In this document: one piece after another, positions 1 to 8,883 of the stretch
Layout: each line of letters opens with the position of its first letter
How positions within the stretch are numbered: position 1 is the first letter of the stretch
Source of the DNA: Atopobiaceae bacterium
Lineage (GTDB): Bacteria; Actinomycetota; Coriobacteriia; Coriobacteriales; Atopobiaceae
Reading direction: 5' to 3'
Length of the DNA: 55,125 nt
Assembly (NCBI GenBank): GCA_017459605.1
Contig: JAFUCQ010000123.1
Coordinates: 1 to 55,125, forward strand
The notes under the pieces: generated by a model
Seen by the model: only the letters and a program-made list of their open reading frames with translations
The model's database searches: none
What the model was told of the DNA's origin: nothing
Position numbers and translations under genes: made by a program

Positions 1-485
1 ATAACCACGTTGATAGCAAGAATGACCTGACCCACAGAAAGCGATGTTTTGCGGCTTATCAAAATAGCAACTATCTCGGTTCCGTCGAGACAGCCTCCGC
101 CTTTGAGCACAAGACCAACTCCCGCGCCAAGCATAAGACCGCCAAAGATAACTGCCAAAAACTCATCCTGAGTGACTCCAACATAGGGTTTGAGCAGCAC
201 TGTTCCAAACGAAAAAAGCATGAGGGAAACTGCGAATTTGAGTACAAAAAGCTTGCCGAGCTTTTGCCATGCGATGACCACAAAAGGCAGGTTGAGCGTG
301 AGGACAAAAACAGCGAGTCCAACTCCAGAGAGACGCGAGGCAATCATCGAGACACCCACAACTCCGCCATCAAAGACGTTGTTAGGTGCCAAAAAACCCT
401 CAACAGCAAATGCAGCAAGTATCGCTCCCGCAATCAGGTAGAGCCACGAGAGCAGGTTTTCTCGGCGGGTGATGCTTGTGTCCAT
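1..485 (-). CDS. YitT-family membrane protein (3' part off the window)
   Basis: The reverse strand reads from an ATG at 485 to the window edge without a stop, about 161 residues. It starts MDTSITRRENLLSWLYLIAG and shows alternating hydrophobic helices with the motifs FLAPNNVFDGGVVGVSMI and GGCLDGTEIVAI. These match the YitT/DUF161 family of multi-pass membrane proteins, whose transport role is not established. The start is supported by AAGGAG six bases upstream. The C-terminal DUF2179 domain usual for the family would lie outside the window. The gene is divergent from carB, with a repeat-bearing spacer between them. The family call is firm; the function is unknown. Confidence 0.8.
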   Translation of the reverse strand, partial: MDTSITRRENLLSWLYLIAGAILAAFAVEGFLAPNNVFDGGVVGVSMIASRLSGVGLAVFVLTLNLPFVVIAWQKLGKLFVLKFAVSLMLFSFGTVLLKPYVGVTQDEFLAVIFGGLMLGAGVGLVLKGGGCLDGTEIVAILISRKTSLSVGQVILAINVV

Positions 486-590
486 GACGAGCTCCTTATA
501 TCTGCGTTATCGGGGTCTTTGTTTTCTTACCCAGCCAAACTCGATTGAAAGCCCGCAGATTAAAAAGCGTGTTTTTGTCACGTTGGGCAC

Positions 591-704
591 GCCTGTGACA
601 GCCGACAGCCCCGCCTGTGACAGCCGACAGCCCCGCCTGTGACAGCCGACAGCCCCGCCTGTGACGCTCACCATGCATGTCGCGACTACGCATGCCGCGA
701 CTGC
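591..704. repeat. Tandem repeats between yitT-like gene and carB (22-bp and 15-bp units)
   Basis: A 22-bp unit beginning GCCTGTGACAGCCGACAG is present three times without change (591-612, 613-634, 635-656), followed by a 9-bp partial copy to 665. Immediately after it a second unit of 15 bp, GCATGYCGCGACTRC, occurs twice (675-689 and 690-704). The 387-bp gap 486-872 holds nothing else recognisable apart from the dyad at 787-828. No coding potential is seen. Confidence 0.9.
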
Positions 705-786
705 GCGTACGTGTTGTTTAGATGTGCGTCTTGGTTTTCGCGATGTTACGCCTCGCCACATACGGGCTCTTTTCTGACACAATAGG

Positions 787-828
787 CTACTGATGATATT
801 GTGAATGCTGATAATTATGTATCAGTAG
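787..828. promoter_or_regulatory. Inverted repeat upstream of carB
   Basis: CTACTGAT (787-794) is repeated as its exact reverse complement ATCAGTAG (821-828), separated by 26 bp of AT-rich sequence, 45-86 bp upstream of the carB start. It could be an operator or an RNA hairpin in the carB leader. No uridine-rich terminator tail or recognisable PyrR site follows, so the function is open. Confidence 0.4.
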
Positions 829-872
829 TACCGATATGTGCTTAGCGGCAACACGTACTCAGAGGGGGTTTC

Positions 873-3800
873 ATGCCTAAGCGGACGGATGTACATAAAG
901 TTATGATTATCGGCTCTGGACCCATCGTCATTGGCCAGGCCTGTGAGTTTGACTATTCGGGAACTCAAGCGTGCAAAGCGTTGCGTTCGTTGGGCTACGA
1001 GATTGTGCTGGTAAATTCAAATCCGGCGACCATCATGACCGACCCCGAGACAGCCGACCGCACCTACATCGAGCCGCTTAATGCAGAGCGCATCGAGCAG
1101 ATTATCGAGATTGAACGCCCCGATGCTATTCTGCCAAACTTGGGCGGTCAGTCGGCTCTGAATCTCTCAGCCGAGCTTGCGCGAACTGGAGTTCTCGACA
1201 AGTACGATGTGAAAGTCATTGGCGTTCAGGTTGATGCCATTGAGCGCGGAGAAGACCGCGAGGCCTTCAAAGACCTCATGGACTCCCTTGGCATTGAGAT
1301 GGCGCGCAGCCGTGTTGCCTATAGCGTTGACGAGGCGGTTGAAATTGCCTCTGAGCTGGGCTATCCCTGCGTGCTTCGCCCGGCATATACCATGGGAGGC
1401 ACCGGTGGTGGTTTGGTTTACAACATCGATGAGCTGAAAACGGTTGTTGCGCGAGGGCTTGCTGCAAGTCCTGTGGGAGAGGTGCTGGTAGAAGAGTCAG
1501 TGCTCGGCTGGGAAGAGCTTGAGTTTGAGGTTGTCCGCGATGCTAACGGTCACATGATTACCGTTTGCACCATCGAAAACATCGATCCCATGGGCGTTCA
1601 CACGGGCGATTCTTTCTGCGTCGCACCGATGCAAACCGTTCCTAACGAGGTTATTGCTCGTCTGCAGGAGAAGTCCTATCGCATTGTCGATGCGGTCAAG
1701 GTTATCGGCGGCACCAATGTTCAGTGGGCACACGACCCCGTGAGTGACCGCGACATCATCATTGAGATTAACCCGAGAACGAGCCGTTCATCTGCTCTGG
1801 CTTCTAAGGCAACCGGCTTTCCTATTGCTCTTATCAGCGCCATGCTTGCAAGTGGTCTCACACTCGATGAGATTCCCTGCGGCAAGTGGGGAACTCTCGA
1901 CCAGTATTATCCCGATGGCGACTACGTGGTTGTTAAGTTTGCCCGCTGGGCATTCGAGAAGTTCAAGAGTATCGAGGACAAACTGGGCACACAGATGCGC
2001 GCCGTGGGTGAGGTCATGTCGATTGGCAAGACCTACAAAGAGGCGTTTCAAAAGGCTATTCGCTCGCTTGAGCAGGGGCGCTATGGTTTGGGCTTTGCCA
2101 AAGACTTCAATGAGTGGAGCGCAGATGAGCTGTTACGCACCGTGCGAACTCCCTCATCTGAGCGCCAGTTCCAGCTGTATGAGGCACTGCGCAAGGGCGT
2201 GAGTATCGACGAGCTCTTTGAGGCTACCCATATCAAGCACTACTTCCTTGAGCAGATGGCAGAGCTGGTGGCCGAGGAAGAAGAGCTGTTGGCGGCAGCT
2301 TCGGCAGCGCCCGGCAAGCTCCCCAACACAGAGCTTCTCAAGCGAGCAAAGCAAGACGGTTTTGCTGATCGCTACTTGAGCGAGCTGCTGAACATCCCCG
2401 AGACAGACATTCGAGCTGCTCGCACTGAGGCAGGCATTGTTGAGGGTTGGCATAGCGTACACGTATCATCTACGCCAGACAGCGCCTATTACTATTCGAC
2501 ATACAACGCGCCCGATGCAAGTGAACCCTTGGCTGGCAACAAGGTCATGATTTTGGGTGGCGGTCCTAACCGTATTGGTCAGGGTATCGAGTTTGATTAC
2601 TGCTGTGTCCACGCAGCTCATGCCTTGCGCAAGATGGGTATTGAGACCATCATTGTTAACTGCAATCCCGAGACGGTTTCAACCGACTATGACACCTCGG
2701 ACAAGCTCTACTTTGAGCCGCTTTGTACCGAGGATGTTCTTGCCATCTACGAGAAGGAACAACCCCTTGGTGTCATTGCGCAGTTTGGTGGCCAGACACC
2801 GCTTAACATTGCGCGTGAGCTTGAAGCAGCAGGCGTGACCATCTTGGGCACCGGCCCAGATGTCATTGATTTGGCAGAAGACCGTGATGAGTTCCGTGCG
2901 ATGATGGACCGTCTCGGCATTCCGATGCCCGAGGCAGCGATGGCAGTTACGGTTGAAGAAGCACTCGATGCAGCGCACAGTATTGGCTATCCGGTGATGG
3001 TTCGCCCGAGCTATGTATTGGGTGGTCGCGGCATGGAAGTTGTGTATGACGACACCAATCTCGTTGCTTACATGGAAGCTGCCATTGGCGTTACACCCGA
3101 TCGCCCCATCCTTATCGATCGCTATCTCCAGCACGCGCTCGAGTGCGAGGCAGATGCCATTTGCGATGGCGATGTAGCCTATGTACCTGCGGTTATGGAA
3201 CACGTTGAGCTGGCTGGCGTTCACTCTGGCGACTCGGCATGTGTCTTGCCCTCAATTTCAATTGCAGATGAGCAGCTCGAGCTTATCAAGGACTATACGC
3301 GTCGCATCGCAACCGAGATGCACGTGGTGGGTCTGCTCAATGTGCAGTACGCCATCGAGGACGGGATAGTCTACGTACTGGAAGCAAACCCACGCGCAAG
3401 CCGAACGGTGCCGCTCGTATCGAAGGTCTGCGGTGTTCAGATGGTTCAGCTTGCAACCCGCGCCATCATGGAAAAAGTCACGGGTGAAGACGCTCGTTTG
3501 GCTGATTTGAGTGAGGCTCGCTACGCCTACTATGGCGTGAAAGAGGCGGTCTTGCCCTTTAGCATGTTCCCCGAGGTAGATCCCATCTTGGGACCAGAGA
3601 TGCGCTCGACCGGCGAGGTTTTGGGTTTGGCACCCACCTTTGGCGAGGCCTTTGTCAAGTCGCAAGAGGCAACGGGTATGCCGCTTGTGAACGCTGGCAA
3701 CGTTCTCATGTCAATCTCTGATAGAACCAAGGATGAACTTGATGAGCTGGCGCAGGCGTTTGTGGATGCTGGTTTTCAGATTATCGCGACCCGCGGAACG

Positions 3801-4103
3801 GCAGCAGTTTTGGCGGAGAGCGGCATTCCCTCGACTGTCATTTTCAAACAGCGAGAAGGTCGCCCCAATATCACTGACGCTATCAAGAATGGCCAGATTG
3901 ACCTCATTGTGAATACGCCGCGTGGCGACTCTGAATCAACGTGGGATGACTCCTATATTCGCAAAGAGGCAATTCGCGCTCATATTCCGTTCATGACTAC
4001 GATGGCAGCAGCTCGTGCAGCAGCTCATGGCATCAAGCAGGTTAAGTCGATGCAAGGTTCGGCTGTTGCTGCCCTGCAAGACATTCACGCAGCGATTGAG
4101 TAG
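873..4103 (+). CDS. carB: Carbamoyl-phosphate synthase large subunit
   Basis: A 1076-residue protein of the normal length for CarB, which makes carbamoyl phosphate from bicarbonate, ammonia (from the CarA glutaminase) and two ATP for arginine and pyrimidine synthesis. The family's two homologous halves are visible: an N-terminal carboxyphosphate half (MIIGSGPIVIGQACEFDYSG, about residues 10-400), a linker/oligomerisation region, a second carbamate kinase half (MILGGGPNRIGQGIEFDYCC, about 555-935) and a C-terminal MGS-like allosteric domain (IIATRGTAAVLAESGI, about 940-1076). The ATG follows AGAGGGGG. carA is not adjacent: the upstream neighbour is the divergent YitT-like gene and the next downstream gene is a transaldolase. 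Identity is essentially certain. Confidence 0.98.
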   Translation: MPKRTDVHKVMIIGSGPIVIGQACEFDYSGTQACKALRSLGYEIVLVNSNPATIMTDPETADRTYIEPLNAERIEQIIEIERPDAILPNLGGQSALNLSAELARTGVLDKYDVKVIGVQVDAIERGEDREAFKDLMDSLGIEMARSRVAYSVDEAVEIASELGYPCVLRPAYTMGGTGGGLVYNIDELKTVVARGLAASPVGEVLVEESVLGWEELEFEVVRDANGHMITVCTIENIDPMGVHTGDSFCVAPMQTVPNEVIARLQEKSYRIVDAVKVIGGTNVQWAHDPVSDRDIIIEINPRTSRSSALASKATGFPIALISAMLASGLTLDEIPCGKWGTLDQYYPDGDYVVVKFARWAFEKFKSIEDKLGTQMRAVGEVMSIGKTYKEAFQKAIRSLEQGRYGLGFAKDFNEWSADELLRTVRTPSSERQFQLYEALRKGVSIDELFEATHIKHYFLEQMAELVAEEEELLAAASAAPGKLPNTELLKRAKQDGFADRYLSELLNIPETDIRAARTEAGIVEGWHSVHVSSTPDSAYYYSTYNAPDASEPLAGNKVMILGGGPNRIGQGIEFDYCCVHAAHALRKMGIETIIVNCNPETVSTDYDTSDKLYFEPLCTEDVLAIYEKEQPLGVIAQFGGQTPLNIARELEAAGVTILGTGPDVIDLAEDRDEFRAMMDRLGIPMPEAAMAVTVEEALDAAHSIGYPVMVRPSYVLGGRGMEVVYDDTNLVAYMEAAIGVTPDRPILIDRYLQHALECEADAICDGDVAYVPAVMEHVELAGVHSGDSACVLPSISIADEQLELIKDYTRRIATEMHVVGLLNVQYAIEDGIVYVLEANPRASRTVPLVSKVCGVQMVQLATRAIMEKVTGEDARLADLSEARYAYYGVKEAVLPFSMFPEVDPILGPEMRSTGEVLGLAPTFGEAFVKSQEATGMPLVNAGNVLMSISDRTKDELDELAQAFVDAGFQIIATRGTAAVLAESGIPSTVIFKQREGRPNITDAIKNGQIDLIVNTPRGDSESTWDDSYIRKEAIRAHIPFMTTMAAARAAAHGIKQVKSMQGSAVAALQDIHAAIE

Positions 4104-4120
4104 CGCTGCGAGCTCAGGCG

Positions 4121-4205
4121 GGACTCGACGAGGTTCGGCAAGACGAGACAAGGCTCGGCAAGACGAGACAAGGCTCGGCAAGACGAGACAAGGCTCGGCA
4201 AGACG
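4121..4205. repeat. 20-bp tandem repeat downstream of carB
   Basis: The unit AGACGAGACAAGGCTCGGCA occurs three times exactly (4141-4200), with a degenerate copy before it (4121-4140) and five bases of a fourth. The repeat starts 17 bp after the carB stop. The rest of the 339-bp gap (to 4442) contains only a weak hairpin TCACAT/ATGTGA at 4278-4293 and the ribosome binding site of the next gene. Nothing in it looks coding. Confidence 0.9.
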
Positions 4206-4442
4206 GAGTATGGGATTGCCGTGAGCACCCTAGCGAAGGAGATGGTGCAGCCGTTGGCTTCATAGATAACTTCTCAATCACATTGCGATGTGACTCTGCT
4301 ACAAGCTAAAAAAGATGGCTCACCTATTCACATGTTAAAAAGAGGCGAGCGCATCTCACCTCGATGCTTTCGCTAGAATGGGAAGTAGGCATGAGCCAAA
4401 GTTGACCGTGAAGTTGCACGATACGCGCATGAAGGAGCGAGC

Positions 4443-5129
4443 ATGAAGTTCTTTATTGACACTGCTGATTTGTCCGAGATTGAAGAGATTGCAAGCTGGG
4501 GCTGCCTTGCTGGCGTTACCACCAATCCGAGTCTCTATGCCAAGATTGGCGGCAAGCTTGCCGACTTTGAAGACCACATGGTTAAAATCTGCAAACTCGT
4601 GGGAGATGATGTGCCCGTTTCTGCCGAGTCGACCGCTACAACAACCGAGGGCATGATTGAAGAGGGTCGTCGTCTTGCTGCTCTGGCGCCCAACATCGTG
4701 GTAAAGCTTCCTATTTGTCCCGAAGCACTCGCTGCAACACGTGTCTTAGCCGAAGAGGGAATACGCGTCAACATGACGCTTATCTTCTCAGTACCGCAGG
4801 CCTTGCTGGCTGCTCGTGCTGGAGCTCGCTACATCAGCCCCTTTGTTGGTCGTTTTGACGACATTGGAGAAGACGGCATCGACCAGCTTGATAGCGTGGT
4901 GTCTGCCGTTTACAATTACGATTACGGTTGGTGGGAAGATGAGGGCGGTGTTGAGATTATCTCGGCAAGCCTTCGTACGGCTCAGCATGTGACTCAAGCA
5001 GCACTTATGGGTGCAGACATTGCTACCATTCCGTATGCGACGCTCAAGAAATGCGTGACGCATCCGCTTACAGTAAATGGTCTGGCTGCCTTTGAAGCCG
5101 ACTGGAAAAAGGTGACAGGAGCCGAGTAG
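4443..5129 (+). CDS. fsa: Small transaldolase / fructose-6-phosphate aldolase (TalC/MipB type)
   Basis: This 228-residue protein belongs to the short transaldolase family (class I aldolases of the TIM-barrel fold). It starts MKFFIDTADLSEIEEI and has the motifs GVTTNPSL, VVKLPICPEAL with the Schiff-base lysine, and ISPFVGRFDDIGEDG. Family members either move a dihydroxyacetone unit in the non-oxidative pentose phosphate pathway or cleave fructose 6-phosphate; sequence alone does not separate the two. An acidic/aromatic insertion YNYDYGWWEDEGG near residue 158 makes it slightly longer than the usual 214-220. GAAGGAG precedes the ATG. The gene has its own hairpin terminator downstream. rpiB, another pentose-phosphate enzyme, lies 44 kb away. 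Confidence 0.85.
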   Translation: MKFFIDTADLSEIEEIASWGCLAGVTTNPSLYAKIGGKLADFEDHMVKICKLVGDDVPVSAESTATTTEGMIEEGRRLAALAPNIVVKLPICPEALAATRVLAEEGIRVNMTLIFSVPQALLAARAGARYISPFVGRFDDIGEDGIDQLDSVVSAVYNYDYGWWEDEGGVEIISASLRTAQHVTQAALMGADIATIPYATLKKCVTHPLTVNGLAAFEADWKKVTGAE

Positions 5130-5190
5130 CTCGCGTGTGTCGAGTAGCCCGCGTGTGTCGAGCAGCCCGCGTGTGTCGAGTAGCCCGCAC
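5124..5190. repeat. 18-bp tandem repeat starting over the transaldolase stop codon
   Basis: The unit GAGTAGCCCGCGTGTGTC occurs at 5124-5141, 5142-5159, 5160-5177 (each with at most one or two changes) and as a partial copy to 5190. The first copy includes the last codon and the TAG stop of the transaldolase (GAG TAG). The last copy supplies the left arm of the terminator hairpin. Confidence 0.9.
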
Positions 5191-5219
5191 GAAAACGGAG
5201 CGGGCTGCTCGTGTGTTTT
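5177..5219 (+). terminator. Intrinsic terminator of the transaldolase gene
   Basis: CGAGTAGCCCGC (5177-5188) can pair with GCGGGCTGCTCG (5200-5211) over 12 bp with one G-T wobble, around an 11-base loop, and is followed closely by TTTT (5216-5219). The preceding repeat copy (CGAGCAGCCCGC, 5159-5170) matches the right arm perfectly, so two alternative stems compete for the same arm. It lies in the 93-bp gap between convergent genes. Confidence 0.75.
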
Positions 5220-5222
5220 GGA

Positions 5223-7349
5223 CTATCTTTCGTGTGCAATCTCAGTTCGCGCATGCTCAAGCAGCGGAGTCATTGACCCCTGAGACACAATCGTTACCTT
5301 GTGCATCGCACGCGAGATGGCGGTATAGAGCTGGCGCTTGGCGAGAGCTGTATCAGGATATACCTCTGCTTGAGCGTCAGCCACAATGACCTCGTCAAAT
5401 TCGAGTCCCTTTGCAAGTTTGAGCTCGAGCAGTACCACACCTTCTTTGGGTAAAGGCTCGTTTTTATGGAGGGCTTTGACCGCCTCTCCCAGCTGCTTGG
5501 CAAGCCAACTCTTGCGGGATGAATCTGCAACGACAAATGCGATCAGACCCTTTTGCTGAGCGGCAGACTCCGCACAACTACGCAGGTATTCGAGGTATTT
5601 CTCGGTGTCAAGGCACTCAACAATCTCAGGAGCAACGCCTGCAAGACGCACCGAGTTCAAGCGCATCTGACGGTCTTTGTCGATGAGACTCCCAAAGAGC
5701 TCGCTAATCTCGGGAGATGAGCGATAGCTCGTAAGCAGCTCGCACTCCTCAACACTGCCGTGGTCTTTTGTAAAGAGCTCACGAATCTGCTCAAAGGTAG
5801 CCGTTCCTTCTCGGATGGCTTGATTTTCGTCTCCCAACAACAAAAAGTGGGCATTCGAGAAATACCGAGACAAAAGCATGAGTTGCGAGACGGTATAGTC
5901 TTGCACCTCGTCAATCATGACGTAGCGTGCATCTCTTGCGCGGTTTCCTGTGAGCAAGACTTTGCAATACAGCCACTCAGTGGCCGTGAGGCTTTCTTTT
6001 CCAAGCATGCGCATGCCAATGCGATCGATGCGAAGCCAGTTGCAGTCTTCGATGAGCTTGTGGGCATGCCCGAATTTCAGTTCAACATAGTGTCTGCCAA
6101 ACTGAGCAGCCTCTTTTTCATCTTCGGGTATAAAGGGAGCACCAAAAATCTGCTTCTGTTCGTCGAGGTCAATCGAAGCTATTTCCTCGTGAATCTTCTC
6201 AGAGCGCGCCAGCGAGGCTAAGCGTCGTTCGAGCTTCTCGTGCAGGTCTTCTCGGATAAGTGACATTTTGCGCGGACCAGTTGGGGTGCGCGAGAAGGTA
6301 TTGAACGAATGTTGAAGCTGAGCTTGTGTGATCAGAACAGTTCCGTCAATGCGAATGTCACTGAGGTCTGCTGGCTCAATAGTAAGCGACGGTATGTCGC
6401 TTTCGAGTTTGTTGAGCACTTCAGGGTCAACATCACGACCGCTTGAACGCTCGCTCAGTCCCAGTTCATCGAGGAAATCTTCCCAAGTAAAGGTCTGTGG
6501 ATTTGACTCGCCCATGGAGGGCAACACCGTATCGATGTAGCTTCTAAACATGGAATTTGGTGTGAACAGATAGATTTGGTCGGGCTTGAGTCTTTCGCGC
6601 TCACGATAGAACAAAAAGGCGATTCGTTGGAGCAACACTGATGTCTTGCCTGAACCTGCTATGCCGTTGACCAGCAACACATTGACGTCTTCGTGGCGAA
6701 CCACTTCGTTTTGCTCGCGTTGGATGGTTGCGGTGATGGCTTGGAGCTTCTCGGAATGGTGGGCCTTGAGAGCATTGAGCAACAGCGAGTCTTGAATTGC
6801 CACCGTGGTGTCAAAGTAGGAGATGAGTTTATCCTCGGTGATGTCAAACTGCCGGCGGAGCTCGAGGTCGACTTCGCGAACACGGCCGTCTACTTGATAG
6901 GAAGTACGTCCCATCTCCTGCTTGTAGTAGGTTTCTGCAATGGGGCTTCTCCAGTCTACGATAAGAGGGCGCTTGCGCTCATCGGTGATGCCGGCAGCGC
7001 CAATGTAGATGTCGCGGCTCGGCTGGTCGGGACGCATCTTGAGGCGAAGCTTGGCAAAGTAGGGTTGACGGAGCAAAAGGAGCACGCGACCGAGTTTATC
7101 GACCGTCAAGTCGTGGTGCTGGTTGTAGGCGTCAATAACACTGTTGAGCGTCTCGATGGCGGCGAGCGTCTCGAGGGTCTCGTCCTCGCCACCAAAGTCA
7201 ACACGAATCTCTTCGCTCATGTCGATAAGATCTTGAGCGGCAGCTTTCTGAGCAACCTCGATATGCTCACTCAAGTCTTGACGCATGGTAAGAAGCTGCT
7301 GGTAGATCTCGCTGAGATGCTGTTGTTCTGCCTCAAATATCTCGTCCAT
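5223..7349 (-). CDS. helD: HelD-like superfamily 1 helicase (RNA polymerase-associated type)
   Basis: A 708-residue UvrD/HelD-family ATPase. It has a long helical, coiled-coil-like N-terminus (MDEIFEAEQQHLSEIYQQLL), a Walker A motif GIAGSGKTSVLLQRIAF near residue 229, a Walker B VMIDEVQDYT near 476, LLGDENQAI, and C-terminal helicase motifs including KGLEFDEVIV and YTAISRAMHKV. The family releases stalled RNA polymerase from DNA; the DNA translocase side is less established. The segment between Walker A and the DEVQD box is interrupted by the insertion typical of HelD rather than UvrD. The gene is transcribed toward the transaldolase and stands alone. HelD is the best call; a generic UvrD-like helicase is the fallback. 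Confidence 0.85.
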   Translation of the reverse strand: MDEIFEAEQQHLSEIYQQLLTMRQDLSEHIEVAQKAAAQDLIDMSEEIRVDFGGEDETLETLAAIETLNSVIDAYNQHHDLTVDKLGRVLLLLRQPYFAKLRLKMRPDQPSRDIYIGAAGITDERKRPLIVDWRSPIAETYYKQEMGRTSYQVDGRVREVDLELRRQFDITEDKLISYFDTTVAIQDSLLLNALKAHHSEKLQAITATIQREQNEVVRHEDVNVLLVNGIAGSGKTSVLLQRIAFLFYRERERLKPDQIYLFTPNSMFRSYIDTVLPSMGESNPQTFTWEDFLDELGLSERSSGRDVDPEVLNKLESDIPSLTIEPADLSDIRIDGTVLITQAQLQHSFNTFSRTPTGPRKMSLIREDLHEKLERRLASLARSEKIHEEIASIDLDEQKQIFGAPFIPEDEKEAAQFGRHYVELKFGHAHKLIEDCNWLRIDRIGMRMLGKESLTATEWLYCKVLLTGNRARDARYVMIDEVQDYTVSQLMLLSRYFSNAHFLLLGDENQAIREGTATFEQIRELFTKDHGSVEECELLTSYRSSPEISELFGSLIDKDRQMRLNSVRLAGVAPEIVECLDTEKYLEYLRSCAESAAQQKGLIAFVVADSSRKSWLAKQLGEAVKALHKNEPLPKEGVVLLELKLAKGLEFDEVIVADAQAEVYPDTALAKRQLYTAISRAMHKVTIVSQGSMTPLLEHARTEIAHER

Positions 7350-7501
7350 GTGAGCCCTTTCGACTCAGGTGCATTTCTGTATTTCATAAAGAAATAGCGT
7401 AGCGCATCTCGAGCAAAACGGGCCTGTGAAATTGGTTAGAGGTTTGTGTAGCTGTCCGCCTGTCCCGCGGGAAGCCTTCGCACGTTTGCCCATCCGCCAA
7501 A

Positions 7502-7534
7502 CCCACCAACCCCACCAACCCCACCAACCCCACC
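7502..7534. repeat. 9-bp tandem repeat in the helD-SDR spacer
   Basis: CCCACCAAC is repeated three times and a further two-thirds between the divergent helD and SDR genes. The surrounding 331-bp gap (7350-7680) otherwise shows only the AAGGAG of the SDR gene at its right end and no recognisable coding sequence. Confidence 0.85.
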
Positions 7535-7680
7535 TCTCAACAAGGCGATGGCTGAGCATTGGCGAAAGAACAAAGGCGGCCAATTTGCATGGAAATCCAA
7601 AAACGTGACGGGCGCACGTATGAGAACGAGCAGATTGGTTATAAGCATACGCAATGTCCGTAAATTAGAAAGGAGCACGT

Positions 7681-8454
7681 ATGTCTGACATGTTTGATTT
7701 AACGGGGAAAGTTGCTCTTGTTACGGGAGCTTCCTCTGGATTAGGAGTCCAGTTTGCAAAGGCACTCGCAGGTCAAGGTGCCGATATTGCCATTTGTGCT
7801 CGTCGCATGGAAAAGCTCGAACAGGTGAAAGCCGAAATCGAAGACCTTGGTGTTCGTTGTGTTGCTGTCCAGTGTGACGTAACCGACACCGAGCAAATCC
7901 GTGCCATGGTTGCTACGGTAAAAGAGGAGTATGGGCGTATTGATATTCTCGTAAACAACGCGGGAGTTGGCGACAACACGCCTGCAGCCGACATGGATGA
8001 TGAGACGTGGCGTCGCGTCATGAGCACCAACCTTGATGCGGTTTACTATGTGGCGCGCGAAGTTGGCAAGGTTATGCTCGAGCAGAACTACGGCAAGATT
8101 ATCAACCTTGGATCGCTTCACTCCGAGGTGGTTATGCCCAATACCACGTGGTTTGTCCCTGCTTATGCTGCTGCCAAAGGCGGCGTGAAAATGATCACCA
8201 AAGCGCTTGCCGTTGAGTGGGCAAAGCATGGCATTACTGTTAACGCTATTGGACCGGCTTACTTTGCTTCCGAGATGACCGGCGGCATTATCGAGAGTGG
8301 TGGATTTGAGCCCATCGCTCAGACCTATTGTCCGATGGGACGTGCTGGTCGTGAAGGTGAGCTGAACGGTGCCGTGATTTACTTTGCAACAGATGCGTCG
8401 TCCTACACAACCGGTCAGCTGCTTGCAATTGACGGAGGCTGGACTGCTGTGTAG
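7681..8454 (+). CDS. Short-chain dehydrogenase/reductase (gluconate 5-dehydrogenase-like)
   Basis: A classical 257-residue SDR enzyme with the cofactor motif TGASSGLG (residues about 16-23), the NNAG motif, catalytic Ser in INLGSLHS and the YAAAK pair (Tyr and Lys about 160-164), ending in the family's GQLLAIDGGWTAV. It should reduce or oxidise a hydroxy/keto substrate with NAD(P). The overall pattern, including the CARR after the second strand, resembles 2-deoxygluconate/gluconate 5-dehydrogenases, but the substrate cannot be read from the sequence. GAAAGGAGCACGT precedes the ATG. It stands alone between two repeat-bearing spacers. Confidence 0.85.
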   Translation: MSDMFDLTGKVALVTGASSGLGVQFAKALAGQGADIAICARRMEKLEQVKAEIEDLGVRCVAVQCDVTDTEQIRAMVATVKEEYGRIDILVNNAGVGDNTPAADMDDETWRRVMSTNLDAVYYVAREVGKVMLEQNYGKIINLGSLHSEVVMPNTTWFVPAYAAAKGGVKMITKALAVEWAKHGITVNAIGPAYFASEMTGGIIESGGFEPIAQTYCPMGRAGREGELNGAVIYFATDASSYTTGQLLAIDGGWTAV

Positions 8455-8476
8455 CACTCGTTTTGGTGATTGCGGT

Positions 8477-8580
8477 CTTGGTGTTCATCGGTCCACACCT
8501 TGACGTTCGGCTGCCCTCGCTTCGGCGTTCAGCGGTCCACGCTTTGATGCCCAGCGGCCGTCCACACCTTGGCGCTCAGA
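8477..8580. repeat. Degenerate repeat after the SDR gene
   Basis: Three imperfect copies of a CGGTCCACACCTTGRCGYTC-like segment, spaced roughly 35-45 bp apart, occupy the first 120 bp after the SDR stop. The copies are too diverged to define exact units. No coding sequence is seen here. Confidence 0.55.
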
Positions 8581-8597
8581 GACCAAGGCAGACAAAA

Positions 8598-8866
8598 CAT
8601 ACACTCTGAGAGAACTACTCGGACTCGATTTTTGCGGGTCCGAGTAATTTGTTAAAAGTGAATACTTTGGACGAGCGATATCTCAGTGGTACTCATCCAA
8701 ACTCCGCAAAATCATACACATTTTGCGGGTTATTCGGACTCGAAAAAAATTTGTCCGAATAAACGGAAGAAAGTGTATGAACAGCAAAATTCAAAACATA
8801 CACATTTTGGCAACTATTCGTGTTTTTGCTGAAATAATACAAATAACCTCTCAAAAGTGTATACTT
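8598..8866. promoter_or_regulatory. AT-rich non-coding block with repeated CATACAC/GTGTATG words and two related dyads
   Basis: Within about 270 bp the word CATACAC or its complement occurs at 8598-8604, 8713-8719, 8773-8779 and 8797-8803, with related GTGAATAC (8658-8665) and GTGTATAC (8857-8864), the last two within AAAAGTGNATACTT. Two similar perfect dyads are interleaved: TACTCGGAC/GTCCGAGTA (8616-8624, 8638-8646) and TTATTCGGAC/GTCCGAATAA (8730-8739, 8753-8762). The block is much richer in AT than its neighbours. It looks like a multi-site regulatory region or a decayed small element; no protein reads through it. Confidence 0.55.
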
Positions 8867-8883
8867 AGCCTACATATTGGACG

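Noticed and set aside
190-548. Short plus-strand frames near the left edge
   Set aside because: They are antisense to the YitT-like membrane protein, which has clear hydrophobic helices and a good ribosome binding site.
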